DNA of 46,277 bases, from positions 1 through 46,277 of the forward strand of contig NZ_JAAAKW010000031.1 of the NCBI RefSeq assembly GCF_009905615.1, read 5' to 3'. Position 1 is the stretch's first letter, and each line of letters begins with the position of its first letter. Below the pieces are notes generated by a model. That model saw nothing but the letters and a program-made list of their open reading frames with translations, made no database searches and was not told the origin of the DNA. A program made the translations under genes and the position numbers. Source of the DNA: Pseudomonas sp. SLFW (lineage in GTDB: Bacteria > Pseudomonadota > Gammaproteobacteria > Pseudomonadales > Pseudomonadaceae). This document shows, in pieces, positions 1-7,761 of this stretch.

Positions 1-386
1 GGGGCAAGGTCGGGGGCGCCGGGGGCGGTTTTGTCGATTTCGATGTTTACGGAATCGGAGAACGCTTCAGATTCGCTGAATGGGCTGTAGACTCGATAAG
101 CAACAGCATGGACGCCTTCGGTAAGGAGCGACAGCGGGATTTCTACGATCAGTGGGTCACCTGGTTTATCGGAGGTTGAAATAGTGTGTTCTGGAGGGAT
201 TCGTTCTCCGTCGAGTACCAACTGATAGGTATAGCTGGGCTCTGCTGCTGGCCATACAGGAAAGGTCACGCTGACTGCCTCGGTCAGATGTTCGTTAGGA
301 ATCAGCCCCCCTTCTAGTGCCACTGCAATGACGGGCAGTTCGAGAGGGATGGGAGCGGTCCCGGCGGTATTATCTTGATTGTTCAT
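1..386 (-). CDS. Ig-like module protein, 3' part outside window
   Basis: Partial gene: the first 128 codons are visible and the rest runs off the left edge. The protein begins MNNQDNTAG and carries the cluster's module A: the VWPAAEPSYTY motif, then TSDKPGDPL, then YRVYSPFSESEAFSD, ending in DKTAPGAP. The same ordered motifs occur in the genes at 450-2312, 6193-6861, 6986-7654 and 7762-8430, so this is a paralogue. I chose the ATG at 386 because GGAAG lies 8 bases ahead; an in-frame ATG at 401 would add five residues. No signal peptide or membrane segment is visible. It follows the 620-residue gene by 63 bases on the same strand and is probably co-transcribed with it. Function unknown; the Ig-like label is inferred from the beta-rich motif pattern. 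Confidence 0.75.
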   Translation of the reverse strand, partial: MNNQDNTAGTAPIPLELPVIAVALEGGLIPNEHLTEAVSVTFPVWPAAEPSYTYQLVLDGERIPPEHTISTSDKPGDPLIVEIPLSLLTEGVHAVAYRVYSPFSESEAFSDSVNIEIDKTAPGAPDLA

Positions 387-449
387 TGTTGTAGCTTCCA
401 TGGTAAAGAGCAGGGCGAACTCGTTCGCGCCTGCCCAGATTTACATTAT

Positions 450-2312
450 TTAGATCGTACAAATAGGCTCAATCGATTCGCGCATGTCGATGGGAACACG
501 CGTTAATTTCGAGGTTACAGGGCTTTGGTTTTCGCCCGGTGCGGGTTCAACTCGGATATACGCTTCGCAGAACCCATTGCATGCAGTTCGTAAAATGGTA
601 TGAGGAACGTGAAAACCATAACCTTCCACTATATCCCGGTCGTCCAAAATTCGAGTCATGGTGAAGTCAGCTGCGTCGATAGGATTATTTTGTCTGTCAA
701 ACCCTTTAAAGCTAAAAGTTAATTTTTGGCCCTGTTTAATATTATCGTATGGGGCCACGAATCCATCAGTGCCATCGGGTGCAACATTAGGTGCAATAAA
801 TCCGCCACTGTTTAGCTTGAACACCGGGCCGTCAATACCATTTGCACCGCCTGGCAGTTCCTCTTTAGAACGTACTGTCACCTTTTGAGCAGGAGATATG
901 GTTGTATTAGGGTTGCCCAATCGAGTCACGCTGTACCGCACTGGAATCTCGGCGCCGGTACCTTGAGCTTTCATGATGGCGTTATCGATTCCGATGATGA
1001 GGTCCTTAGCATCGGCAACATCGGTAGCTCGCACCTGATACCATCGCAAACGCTCTTGGTCCCCCCATTGCAGATGGATTTCATCGCTGAGTTGAAATTC
1101 ATTGTTCCACTTGATGATCGCTCTGGCATTAAGATCATAATCGTCTTCGTCGATAAAGTTATCATCATTGTTAGAACTTTCCGAACTGGTACCTTGAACG
1201 GTCAGGCCCTGTAAGATTCCTGGAATGGGCAGTGTGATATGTACATCAACACGTGTAAGCAGTGACGATCCGTTAAGCTGGTTGTTTCGCATGACACGGT
1301 AGCTAATCGAGAGCGTGCCGATTGGCATTTCCGCAATCATCTCGTACGGCACGCGCAGTGAGAGCACAGTGTCTTTGGTTTCGTCGCCAGGCTGAAGCTC
1401 CACGGGACGCATCGGGGAATTGGAACCCCAATACAACGTGATTTGATCAAATGCCGACGCGCCCACATAGCGTGGAATATCTACGCGAACTCCAGGCCTG
1501 GCTTCTGCGTAGTCGATCAATGTGCCGACCACGGGGTCAAGAACAGGAGCGGGATAGTTGTCCGGAATCTCTTCAAGTAACAAAAGTACGTCAACTACCA
1601 GGGATGCGTCCGAAATATTCCCGGCACGGTCGATAACTTGGTACCACACAGGATGCGGTCCGCTGGGAATCCTTTCCAAAAACGCTTTTGTGAACTCTAA
1701 GACGACTTTGTTCAATCCCATGTCGGTTTCATCAACGGTTGCTGTTGGACCTTCGATGTCGCCCCAGTAGGTTCTGACCAGATCGTGTTTCTCCATCCCG
1801 GTATAGCCGGGAATACTGACCTCCAGTTTGTCGCCCAAGCCAGAGAGTTCCGCCGCAGTCAGGCCATTCAGTACCTCGACAGGAAACAGGATGGGCGCTA
1901 AAACAGGTTTGCCTGGAGCGGTTCGGTCAATGATGATCGGAAACACATCAGAGAAATTTTCTGATTCAGATCTCGGGCTGAAGGTTCGATATGCGAGGCT
2001 GTGATAACCCTCGATCAAGGCCTCTGCAGGGATATTCAATGTCAGCGGATCACCAGGCTTATCAGTGGCAGAGATAACTTTCTCCGGCCCCAGTCTTTTT
2101 CCGTCCCAAAAAATTTGATAAGTGTAGCCCGGCTCCGCAGCCGGCCATACTTCCAAATCTACCGTCAATGGTGTATCGAGTTCGGATACGGGAATCAATC
2201 CCAAGCTATCTTCATCGTGAAACGCCACTGCTACATCAGGTGCCGGCAACGGAATTGGCTCATCAGCTGAGCGGGTGATAATAACTTCGGGTGCAATAGT
2301 ACCAGTACTCAT
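450..2312 (-). CDS. Large multi-module Ig-like protein, function unknown
   Basis: 620 residues. About residues 20-135 form module A (VWPAAEPGYTYQ, TDKPGDPL, YRTFSPRSESENFSD, DRTAPGKP). At least three further beta-rich modules follow, each with a core like D-L-V-R-T-Y-W-G or I-T-L-Y-W-G and closing with a Y-x-V-x-R/D strand (WYQVIDRAGN, SYRVMRN, RYSVTRLGN). The last module has CNGFC. Linkers are acidic (SNNDDNFIDEDDYD). No signal peptide, lipobox or helix is seen, so export, if any, is by an unknown route. Start ATG with GAAGGA 5 bases ahead. Base composition is clearly more A+T-rich than in the three 222-residue paralogues upstream. Families of this kind are common in plant-associated pseudomonads but, to my knowledge, have no assigned role. 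Confidence 0.85.
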   Translation of the reverse strand: MSTGTIAPEVIITRSADEPIPLPAPDVAVAFHDEDSLGLIPVSELDTPLTVDLEVWPAAEPGYTYQIFWDGKRLGPEKVISATDKPGDPLTLNIPAEALIEGYHSLAYRTFSPRSESENFSDVFPIIIDRTAPGKPVLAPILFPVEVLNGLTAAELSGLGDKLEVSIPGYTGMEKHDLVRTYWGDIEGPTATVDETDMGLNKVVLEFTKAFLERIPSGPHPVWYQVIDRAGNISDASLVVDVLLLLEEIPDNYPAPVLDPVVGTLIDYAEARPGVRVDIPRYVGASAFDQITLYWGSNSPMRPVELQPGDETKDTVLSLRVPYEMIAEMPIGTLSISYRVMRNNQLNGSSLLTRVDVHITLPIPGILQGLTVQGTSSESSNNDDNFIDEDDYDLNARAIIKWNNEFQLSDEIHLQWGDQERLRWYQVRATDVADAKDLIIGIDNAIMKAQGTGAEIPVRYSVTRLGNPNTTISPAQKVTVRSKEELPGGANGIDGPVFKLNSGGFIAPNVAPDGTDGFVAPYDNIKQGQKLTFSFKGFDRQNNPIDAADFTMTRILDDRDIVEGYGFHVPHTILRTACNGFCEAYIRVEPAPGENQSPVTSKLTRVPIDMRESIEPICTI

Positions 2313-2426
2313 AACTATCCTTCGAATGAGTTTTTTGTTGTTTGTTTGGAGGCGTTGTTGAGAAGCAGCCTCTTGCTAAGAACGGCTGTAGCGCCAGTTC
2401 GTAATCAAATAAATAGATATTTTTTT

Positions 2427-2449
2427 GGGGTGTCAACCTGTGATACCCC
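2427..2449. promoter_or_regulatory. Dyad GGGGTGTCA-N5-TGATACCCC
   Basis: Quasi-palindrome of 23 bases with 8 of 9 arm positions pairing. It follows a run of seven T residues and lies midway between two divergent genes. It could be an operator or a transcript hairpin; no run of T follows on the plus strand. Confidence 0.45.
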
Positions 2450-2477
2450 ATGTGCTTGTAGTACCAAATGGGGTCTA

Positions 2478-2503
2478 TGTAGGAAAATGGAAAAAGTCCT
2501 ACA
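2478..2503. promoter_or_regulatory. Inverted pair TGTAGGA-N12-TCCTACA
   Basis: Perfect 7-base inverted arms separated by 12 A-rich bases. The TCCTAC half recurs about 100 bases downstream (2598-2603) and again at 8635-8640 beside the other end of the Ig-module cluster, which suggests a regulator half-site. Inferred only. Confidence 0.45.
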
Positions 2504-2687
2504 AACTACCTCTGCAGAGGTTTTCAATGACGACCCCAGAATATCTAGGGTTTCGAGAAAAATGAGTCGGAAGTGGACTGCATGTGCTGAGGAAACGTCC
2601 TACTTCAAATTTTTTTCAAATTTAAGCTTTTTTTTCCAGTTTCCCTCAGCCTTCGGTACTTCCACTTATGAGGTTGTAGGGGTTCGA

Positions 2688-4976
2688 ATGGCTTCAAATA
2701 GGGTTCATGGGACGCTTGGTTTCAAGCGAACGGTTTTGGCGATTTCTGTGAGTATGTTCTCAGCGGTTGAAGCCGCAGAAGCTTTTGATAGTGAACCGAG
2801 GATGGCGATCGGGAGGAGGGCGAGTGATGAAAGTCGCAGTTCAAACACTAGAGATTCTGAAAAATTTATAGTTGGCGAGGTGGTGACCATTACCTCTGCA
2901 GACGAGATGTATAGCTACTCTGTTAGCAGTAAAGGAACACTAAACGCGCTTCCAGGGGCACAGCTTAAAGATGTTTCAATTAGCGAGTCGCGATTCAATA
3001 CCGAGGGTAGCCAGATTTTCGGCGGCGTGACCGTCAGCTCAGGCATCGCCAACATTTTCGGGTCCAAAATAGAGAATGAGCGTGGCTCAGGTGTTGTATT
3101 ACCCATGAACGAGATGGACCCGCTTGCCGTTTCCAACATGCATGTTGTTGATAGCGAAATAGTAGGCGCATCTGACGGAGCTAGGGTAGGCGCTACGAGT
3201 GAGATATGGCTGGAAAACTCTATTGTTAAGGGGTTGGGCGGCAAAAATAGTGGTGCTGGATTGTATTTGAGTGGTGGCATCGCCCACGCCAGCCGTAATA
3301 CAACCATCCTAGGAAGTGAGAATGGTGTGTATATTGCCGATGGTTCTGCTGGAACCGGTCTACAAGAGAACCTTCTAAAAATTGACAATTCTTCTATCGT
3401 CGGCAGTGCAGGGGCGGCTATAAAAATTGATCGAAACCCTAGCGCACATCAAGGCGATACAACGGCAAAGATCCTAATCACAAACGGCTCGACACTGTCA
3501 GCAGGCAATGGCCGTCTGATTGATGTCCTCACCCGAAGCAAAGCCGATGTTGAGGTCAACAACAGCGTCCTCACCGGAAACTTCGTCGCCGACGACACCA
3601 GCACCCTGAACGTCGCGCTGCGCAACCATGCTCGTCTGGATGGGAACATCGTCAACGGCAATGCCGTGATCATCGATTCCAGTGGTCACTGGCAGTTCGC
3701 CGAAGACAATTCGGTCAAGTCTCTGGCCATCGACGGTGGCAGTGTCGGCTTTGCGGGGGAAGGCTTTCATACGCTCACACTCGGTCAGCTGTCGGGGCGA
3801 GGTCGGTTTGACATGCGCATCGATCCGGCCAACGGAGAAAGTGACTTGTTGAATGTCGAAGGCCAGGCCAGTGGCAATCATGTGCTCAACGTTCGTAATA
3901 CAGGTGAAGAGGCGGTGCCGTCGGACTTCGACGCGTTGCGGGTGGTGCACACCGAAGGGGGCGATGCGCAGTTCCGCTTGCGAGGCACGCGCGCGGACAT
4001 CGGTGCCTACTCGTACGCGCTGGAGCAGCAAGGTGATGACTGGTTCATCATTGGTTCCGGCAAGACCATCAGCCCTTCGACGGAAAGCGTGCTGGCGCTG
4101 TTCAACGTCGGGCCGACGATCTGGAACAGTGAGTTGAGCACGTTGCGTAGCCGAATGGGTGAGGTGCGCGGTCAGGAGCAGGGCGGCGGCTGGATCCGCA
4201 GTTACGGCAGTCGCTTCAAGGCATCGCTGGATTCGGGACTGAGTTATCAGCAGCGGCAACACGGGCTGTCTTTGGGTGCTGACGGGCCGGTGCCCGTCAT
4301 GAATGGCCAATTGTTGGTGGGTGTGATGGGTGGCTACAGCCAGTCCGATCTGGACATGGGCCGTGGCACGTCCGGCGAAGTCGACAGCTACTACGTGGGC
4401 GCCTACGGCACCTGGCTGTCGGACGAGGGTTATTACCTCGACGGCGTGGTGAAGGTGAACAAGTTCCACAATGCGTCGAAGGTGGCGATGAGCGATGGCG
4501 AAAAGGCCAAGGGCGATTACACCAATATGGCGGTGGGTGGCTCGGTGGAGTTCGGCAAGCACATCAAGCTGCCTGACGATTATTTCGTGGAGCCGTTTGC
4601 CCAACTGTCGAGCGTGTGGATCGGAGGCGACAGCTACACGCTGAATAATGGCCTGAAAGCCAAGACCAGTGAGACGCAGTCGATCGTGGGTAAAGTGGGT
4701 GCCACGCTGGGCCGTTCGTTCACCCTTAAGGATGGCGGCGTGGTGCAGCCGTACGTGCGAGTGGCAGGGGCGCATGAGTTCTCCCGTAGCAATGACGTCA
4801 GCGTCAACGACCAGCGTTTCGACAATGACCTGTTCGGCTCGCGGGCCGAGCTGGGCGCGGGTGTGTTGGTGTCGTTGTCCAAACGCCTGCAAGTGCATGC
4901 CGATTTTGATTACATGAAAGGCGAGCATGTCGAGCAGCCATGGGGGGCCAATCTGGGTCTGCGTCTGGCGTTCTGA
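2688..4976 (+). CDS. Autotransporter with pertactin-like passenger and C-terminal beta-barrel
   Basis: Type Va secreted protein of 762 residues. The longest open frame starts at 2346, but ATG 2688 is preceded by AGGGG at a 5-base spacing and begins a good signal peptide (basic N-terminus, hydrophobic core, cleavage near AEA-FDSEP). Residues about 40-480 form a repetitive beta-helix-like passenger rich in G, S, N and V, with a pertactin-like part from about 300 on (SLAIDGGSVGF, LNVRNTGEEA). Residues about 499-762 are the barrel, starting GGGWIRSYGSRF and ending in LGLRLAF with the usual terminal Phe. Codon use changes near base 3490: the first half is A+T-rich, the second G+C-rich, suggesting passenger exchange onto a resident barrel. 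It is the only plus-strand gene among minus-strand Ig-module genes. A strong terminator follows. Confidence 0.93.
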   Translation: MASNRVHGTLGFKRTVLAISVSMFSAVEAAEAFDSEPRMAIGRRASDESRSSNTRDSEKFIVGEVVTITSADEMYSYSVSSKGTLNALPGAQLKDVSISESRFNTEGSQIFGGVTVSSGIANIFGSKIENERGSGVVLPMNEMDPLAVSNMHVVDSEIVGASDGARVGATSEIWLENSIVKGLGGKNSGAGLYLSGGIAHASRNTTILGSENGVYIADGSAGTGLQENLLKIDNSSIVGSAGAAIKIDRNPSAHQGDTTAKILITNGSTLSAGNGRLIDVLTRSKADVEVNNSVLTGNFVADDTSTLNVALRNHARLDGNIVNGNAVIIDSSGHWQFAEDNSVKSLAIDGGSVGFAGEGFHTLTLGQLSGRGRFDMRIDPANGESDLLNVEGQASGNHVLNVRNTGEEAVPSDFDALRVVHTEGGDAQFRLRGTRADIGAYSYALEQQGDDWFIIGSGKTISPSTESVLALFNVGPTIWNSELSTLRSRMGEVRGQEQGGGWIRSYGSRFKASLDSGLSYQQRQHGLSLGADGPVPVMNGQLLVGVMGGYSQSDLDMGRGTSGEVDSYYVGAYGTWLSDEGYYLDGVVKVNKFHNASKVAMSDGEKAKGDYTNMAVGGSVEFGKHIKLPDDYFVEPFAQLSSVWIGGDSYTLNNGLKAKTSETQSIVGKVGATLGRSFTLKDGGVVQPYVRVAGAHEFSRSNDVSVNDQRFDNDLFGSRAELGAGVLVSLSKRLQVHADFDYMKGEHVEQPWGANLGLRLAF

Positions 4977-5011
4977 CCGGTTGACCCTGTAAACGATTCA
5001 AGTCGTAAGCA

Positions 5012-5047
5012 AGCCCCGACGGCAGTCATGCCGCCGGGGCTTTTTTT
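5012..5047 (+). terminator. Intrinsic terminator of the autotransporter gene
   Basis: Stem AGCCCCGACGGCA pairs with TGCCGCCGGGGCT with one mismatch and a 4-base loop, followed by seven T residues. It lies 35 bases after the stop codon. Confidence 0.92.
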
Positions 5048-5112
5048 CTCCATTGTTTGAGCGGGCATGGGGGCGCGCGACGGGTATCGAACGCCTTCAT
5101 GCCGGATCGGTT

Positions 5113-5772
5113 TTACAGGTCGAGTTTACGTCGACGGATAGGTCGGCCATGGGAGCCTTTTGGCTCCCCTGTTCCATCGTCGCGCACGTAGATCGTCAGG
5201 GTCTCTGACACACCGACCAGACGTTTGCGACGGACCACTTCGTAGCGAATATCGATCAACCCGGTACGGTCGTTTGGTACTCCTCCAGCGTTGAGAAATT
5301 GAATCAGACGTGGCCCTTTTCGTGATTTGGAGGGCGGCACCGTGGTGTAGAACGTGCTTTTCCCCCAGCGCATCTTGAGCTGATCAGTGACCCAGATCTT
5401 TGAAGAACGCGGTACGGTAATCAGCACACCCTTGGCGAGCTGTGCGGTGGAGACCTCACCGTTTCTTCCGCCGTCCAGGGACGGCGGAGGCAACGAAGGG
5501 GCCGCCTTTCGAGCCTCTTCATCGATTTCCCAAGGGAAACCCAGAACGTGCTCGAGGTGTTCGCTGTAGAACGTGGCGATGTCCTTGGATGTGGCGCCAG
5601 GCGGGAGAATGGCGCGCAAATCTTCGTAATGCGGTATCGAATCAAAGTTAAAAGTCGACCCGTCCACACGTTCGTCAGCATTCGCCAGTTGATCTTCCGC
5701 AGATGTTTCATCCTTGTTCCGAGCGATGTCAGTCGGATTTACAGATGGCGGAATATCCTTTTCATCTTCCAT
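5113..5772 (-). CDS. Hypothetical protein with one Ig-like module and acidic N-terminus
   Basis: 219 residues. Residues 1-45 are acidic and probably disordered; a proline-rich linker lies near 90-100. From about residue 105 it follows the second module of the neighbouring Ig-like proteins: VLITVPRSSKIWVTDQLKMRWG corresponds to the V-x-I-P...D-x-v-x-x-x-W-G core, and IDIRYEVVRRKRLVG corresponds to the closing Y-x-V strand. It lacks module A and ends in a strongly basic tail (RPIRRRKLDL). Start ATG with AGGGA about 8 bases ahead. It is convergent with the autotransporter and on the same strand as the other module genes. The middle part (YEDLRAILPPGATSKD) matches nothing I recognise. Function unknown. 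Confidence 0.75.
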   Translation of the reverse strand: MEDEKDIPPSVNPTDIARNKDETSAEDQLANADERVDGSTFNFDSIPHYEDLRAILPPGATSKDIATFYSEHLEHVLGFPWEIDEEARKAAPSLPPPSLDGGRNGEVSTAQLAKGVLITVPRSSKIWVTDQLKMRWGKSTFYTTVPPSKSRKGPRLIQFLNAGGVPNDRTGLIDIRYEVVRRKRLVGVSETLTIYVRDDGTGEPKGSHGRPIRRRKLDL

Positions 5773-6192
5773 TAAAGTTCCCTGAATTGGATGGGGTTGT
5801 GATAACAGAGGTTACAACGACAAACATCGTTGTGGGGCTGCGTGCCCCGGCTGCATATGTTCAAGTCATGACCTGTCACTGTCAATCGAGCCCCGTGCAG
5901 AGGTTGAATGTGTCCGCAGCGTCATTTACAACGCTTGAAGCGGAACCTGTTTTATGCATTACGGCATATTTAGTCGAATTTGACGGGGGTGTAAGTACAT
6001 ATGTACCGCATCCAAGGTCTTGGAGCGTGCTTGCGGCTTCACATAGTCCTCAATCGTTGTAGGCAAAAGGGAAATAAGCGAGAAAAAAATAATTCCCCGG
6101 CGTTCGAATTTCGACGTAATTGGGCCGCTCCTCCTTCAAATGAAGGGGGAGTGGCACGTCAAATGATCTAATTAATTTCAGCGGTCATGACA
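5773..6192. other. Non-coding gap with two adjacent hairpins
   Basis: No convincing gene in 420 bases. Next to the 5772 start are two short hairpins: ACAACGA/TCGTTGT (5814-5833, 6-base loop) and GGGGC/GCCCC (5834-5848). They would lie in the leader of the minus-strand gene. A perfect 12-base palindrome GTACATATGTAC is at 5995-6006. The plus-strand open frame here (to 6062) has no ribosome site and no recognisable protein features. Confidence 0.5.
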
Positions 6193-6861
6193 TTACATAG
6201 TGAGGGAAATTGTTACAGGTAAGGAATTGAAGGATGGGTTGCCTGCGCGGTCGACGACAACGTACTCGATGGTCACCTCTTGGGCTGCGAGGCCCAGCAG
6301 GTAGTCTGCCTCGAAGACGATTTCGATGGGGCGCACGGTGAGTTCGTCCGCTTGCACGGTGTGGGTCGGGCCGGAAATGCCGTTGCACAGGGTGCGAACA
6401 ACGTCGCCTATGGCCATGCCCGCGTAGCCGGGAAGAATGGCGTTGGCGTCGCCGTTGATCGAGCCCTCGGCGAAGAACAGCGGGGCGAGGACCGCGGCGC
6501 CGGGTGGGGTTCGGTCGACGATCAGGGGGATTGCCGGAGAGAAGTCTTCCGACTCACCAATCGGGCTGTAGATCCGGTACTGAAGGGAGTAGCGCTTGTC
6601 CTTCAACAGGTGATTTTCCGAGAGGTACAGCGTAAGGATATCGCCGGGTTTGTCAGTGGCGGTGATGACGCGTTCTTCGGTGGCGGGCAGGCCGTCCAGG
6701 TTGAGCCGCACGGTGTAGCCTGTTTCAGCCGCAGGCCAGACTTCAACCTGCACGGCGACAGGGGCATTCAAGTCAGCGGTTTTCAGCAACCCATCTTCAT
6801 AGGCTGCAGGCACGAAAGCGGCTGGAAGAGGGATGGGTTTTTTGACATTCATGTCGTTCAT
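6193..6861 (-). CDS. Ig-like two-module protein, tandem copy 3
   Basis: 222 residues, third of three tandem paralogues of exactly equal length when the same start is used. Residues about 1-118 are module A (VWPAAETGYTVRL, TATDKPGDIL, YRIYSPIGESEDFS, VDRTPPGAA); about 119-222 are module B (ILPGYAGMAIGDVVRTLCNG, then EYVVVDRAGN). The Trp of the W-G core in the 620-residue protein is replaced by Leu-Cys-Asn-Gly here. ATG 6861 (MNDMNV) has GGAG 7 bases ahead, which fixes the start for all three copies. No signal peptide or membrane helix. By eye the copies are roughly two-thirds identical. Function unknown. Confidence 0.85.
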   Translation of the reverse strand: MNDMNVKKPIPLPAAFVPAAYEDGLLKTADLNAPVAVQVEVWPAAETGYTVRLNLDGLPATEERVITATDKPGDILTLYLSENHLLKDKRYSLQYRIYSPIGESEDFSPAIPLIVDRTPPGAAVLAPLFFAEGSINGDANAILPGYAGMAIGDVVRTLCNGISGPTHTVQADELTVRPIEIVFEADYLLGLAAQEVTIEYVVVDRAGNPSFNSLPVTISLTM

Positions 6862-6940
6862 GGCATTTCTCCATAAGGCACAGTCGTCCGCATTCGCTTG
6901 CGGAACGGGTGCTTGATTGCTCGGATGAGCGTGTAGGTTT

Positions 6941-6964
6941 GCCCGGCGGCTTGGCCTGCCGGGC
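6941..6964 (-). repeat. Intergenic hairpin, copy with GCCCGGC arms
   Basis: GCCCGGC and GCCGGGC face each other around a 10-base loop in the gap between two tandem Ig-module genes. The equivalent gap at 7734-7757 has GTCCGGC/GCCGGAC: the C-G pair has become T-A with pairing kept. No T-run follows on the minus strand, so it is not a standard terminator. Confidence 0.65.
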
Positions 6965-6985
6965 TGTGATGTGCGTCGGGGGTGG

Positions 6986-7654
6986 TTACGGCACCAGTGA
7001 CAGCGTTACCGGCACTGCCCGGATCGACTCATTGCCTGCGCGGTCCGTGACTGAGTAATCGACGACGACCTCGGGTGCCGCGAGACTCAGCAGGAAGTGC
7101 TCTTCGAAGGCGATCTGGATGGGAGCCAGCGAGAGTTCCTCCGCGACCACGGTGTGGACTGGGCCGGGCACGCCGTTGCAGAGGGTTTGAATCGTGTCCC
7201 CAACTGCCATGCCGAAATAGGCAGGGACCCGCGCGGTCGCACGCGCGCCAAAGCTGGCACGAGGAAACATCATTGCAGCTAGAAGCGCGGCGCCTGGAGG
7301 GGTTCGGTCGACGATCAGGGGGATCGAGGGTGAGAAAACTTCCGCCCCCGTAATTGGACTAAAAATCCGATACTCCAGGGTGTGAGTGCCTTCACTCACC
7401 AAGTGCTTTTCGGGCAGACCGAGCGTAAGGATATCGCCCGGTTTATCGGTGGCGGCGATGACACGTTCCTCAGTAACCGGCACACCATCCAGGTCCAGCC
7501 GGACGGTATACCCGGTTTCGGCGGCAGGCCAGACCTCAACCTCTACCGCAATGGGCGCATTCAGATCTGCAGTTTTCAGCAACCCATCCTCATAAGCTGC
7601 AGGCACGACCGCAGGCGGAAGGGGGATCGGTTCTCTGACATTCATGTCGTTCAT
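6986..7654 (-). CDS. Ig-like two-module protein, tandem copy 2
   Basis: 222 residues from ATG 7654; an in-frame ATG at 7666 opens a longer frame, but its own ATGGAGA supplies the GGAG ribosome site for 7654 at 6-base spacing, matching the third copy where the upstream ATG is out of frame. Module A spans about 1-118 (VWPAAETGYTVRLDLDG, AATDKPGDIL, DRTPPGAALL) and module B 119-222 (YFGMAVGDTIQTLCNG, DYSVTDRAGN). The loop before YFGMAVGD (FPRASFGARATARVP) is arginine-rich, unlike the other copies. The gene and the gap that follows it repeat with a period of about 780-790 bases, so the cluster grew by tandem duplication. No export signal. Function unknown. Confidence 0.85.
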   Translation of the reverse strand: MNDMNVREPIPLPPAVVPAAYEDGLLKTADLNAPIAVEVEVWPAAETGYTVRLDLDGVPVTEERVIAATDKPGDILTLGLPEKHLVSEGTHTLEYRIFSPITGAEVFSPSIPLIVDRTPPGAALLAAMMFPRASFGARATARVPAYFGMAVGDTIQTLCNGVPGPVHTVVAEELSLAPIQIAFEEHFLLSLAAPEVVVDYSVTDRAGNESIRAVPVTLSLVP

Positions 7655-7733
7655 ATCATTCTCCATAAGGCACAGTCGTCCGCGTTCTCTGGCGGAACGG
7701 GTGCCTGATTGATCAGGTGATCGTGTTGTGTTT

Positions 7734-7757
7734 GTCCGGCAGGTGGGTTCGCCGGAC
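7734..7757 (-). repeat. Intergenic hairpin, copy with GTCCGGC arms
   Basis: GTCCGGC pairs with GCCGGAC around a 10-base loop, in the same place as the hairpin at 6941-6964. Flanking sequence shared by both gaps includes GCACAGTCGTCCGC and GGCGGAACGGGTGC. The paired C-to-T and G-to-A change keeps the stem. Confidence 0.65.
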
Positions 7758-7761
7758 GGCG

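Larger units (their letters stand above)
2313..2687. promoter_or_regulatory. A+T-rich divergent control region
   Basis: This 375-base gap separates the minus-strand 620-residue gene from the plus-strand autotransporter and must hold promoters for both. It is much richer in A+T than the flanks. Visible structure: a quasi-palindrome at 2427-2449 (GGGGTGTCA facing TGATACCCC, 8 of 9 pairs), a perfect 7-base inverted pair TGTAGGA/TCCTACA at 2478-2484 and 2497-2503, and GGAAACGTCCTACTT at 2591-2605, which recurs at 8628-8642. No convincing -35/-10 pair could be assigned by eye. Confidence 0.6.

Noticed and set aside
2346..2687. N-terminal extension of the autotransporter
   Set aside because: It crosses an A+T-rich control region with dyads, and would bury the signal peptide 114 residues inside the protein.
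3498..4928. Open frame of 476 codons opposite the autotransporter barrel
   Set aside because: Shadow frame; it covers just the G+C-rich part, which itself supports the composition break noted above.
5703..6062. Plus-strand 119-codon frame
   Set aside because: Begins inside the minus-strand 219-residue gene, has no ribosome site, and shows no domain.
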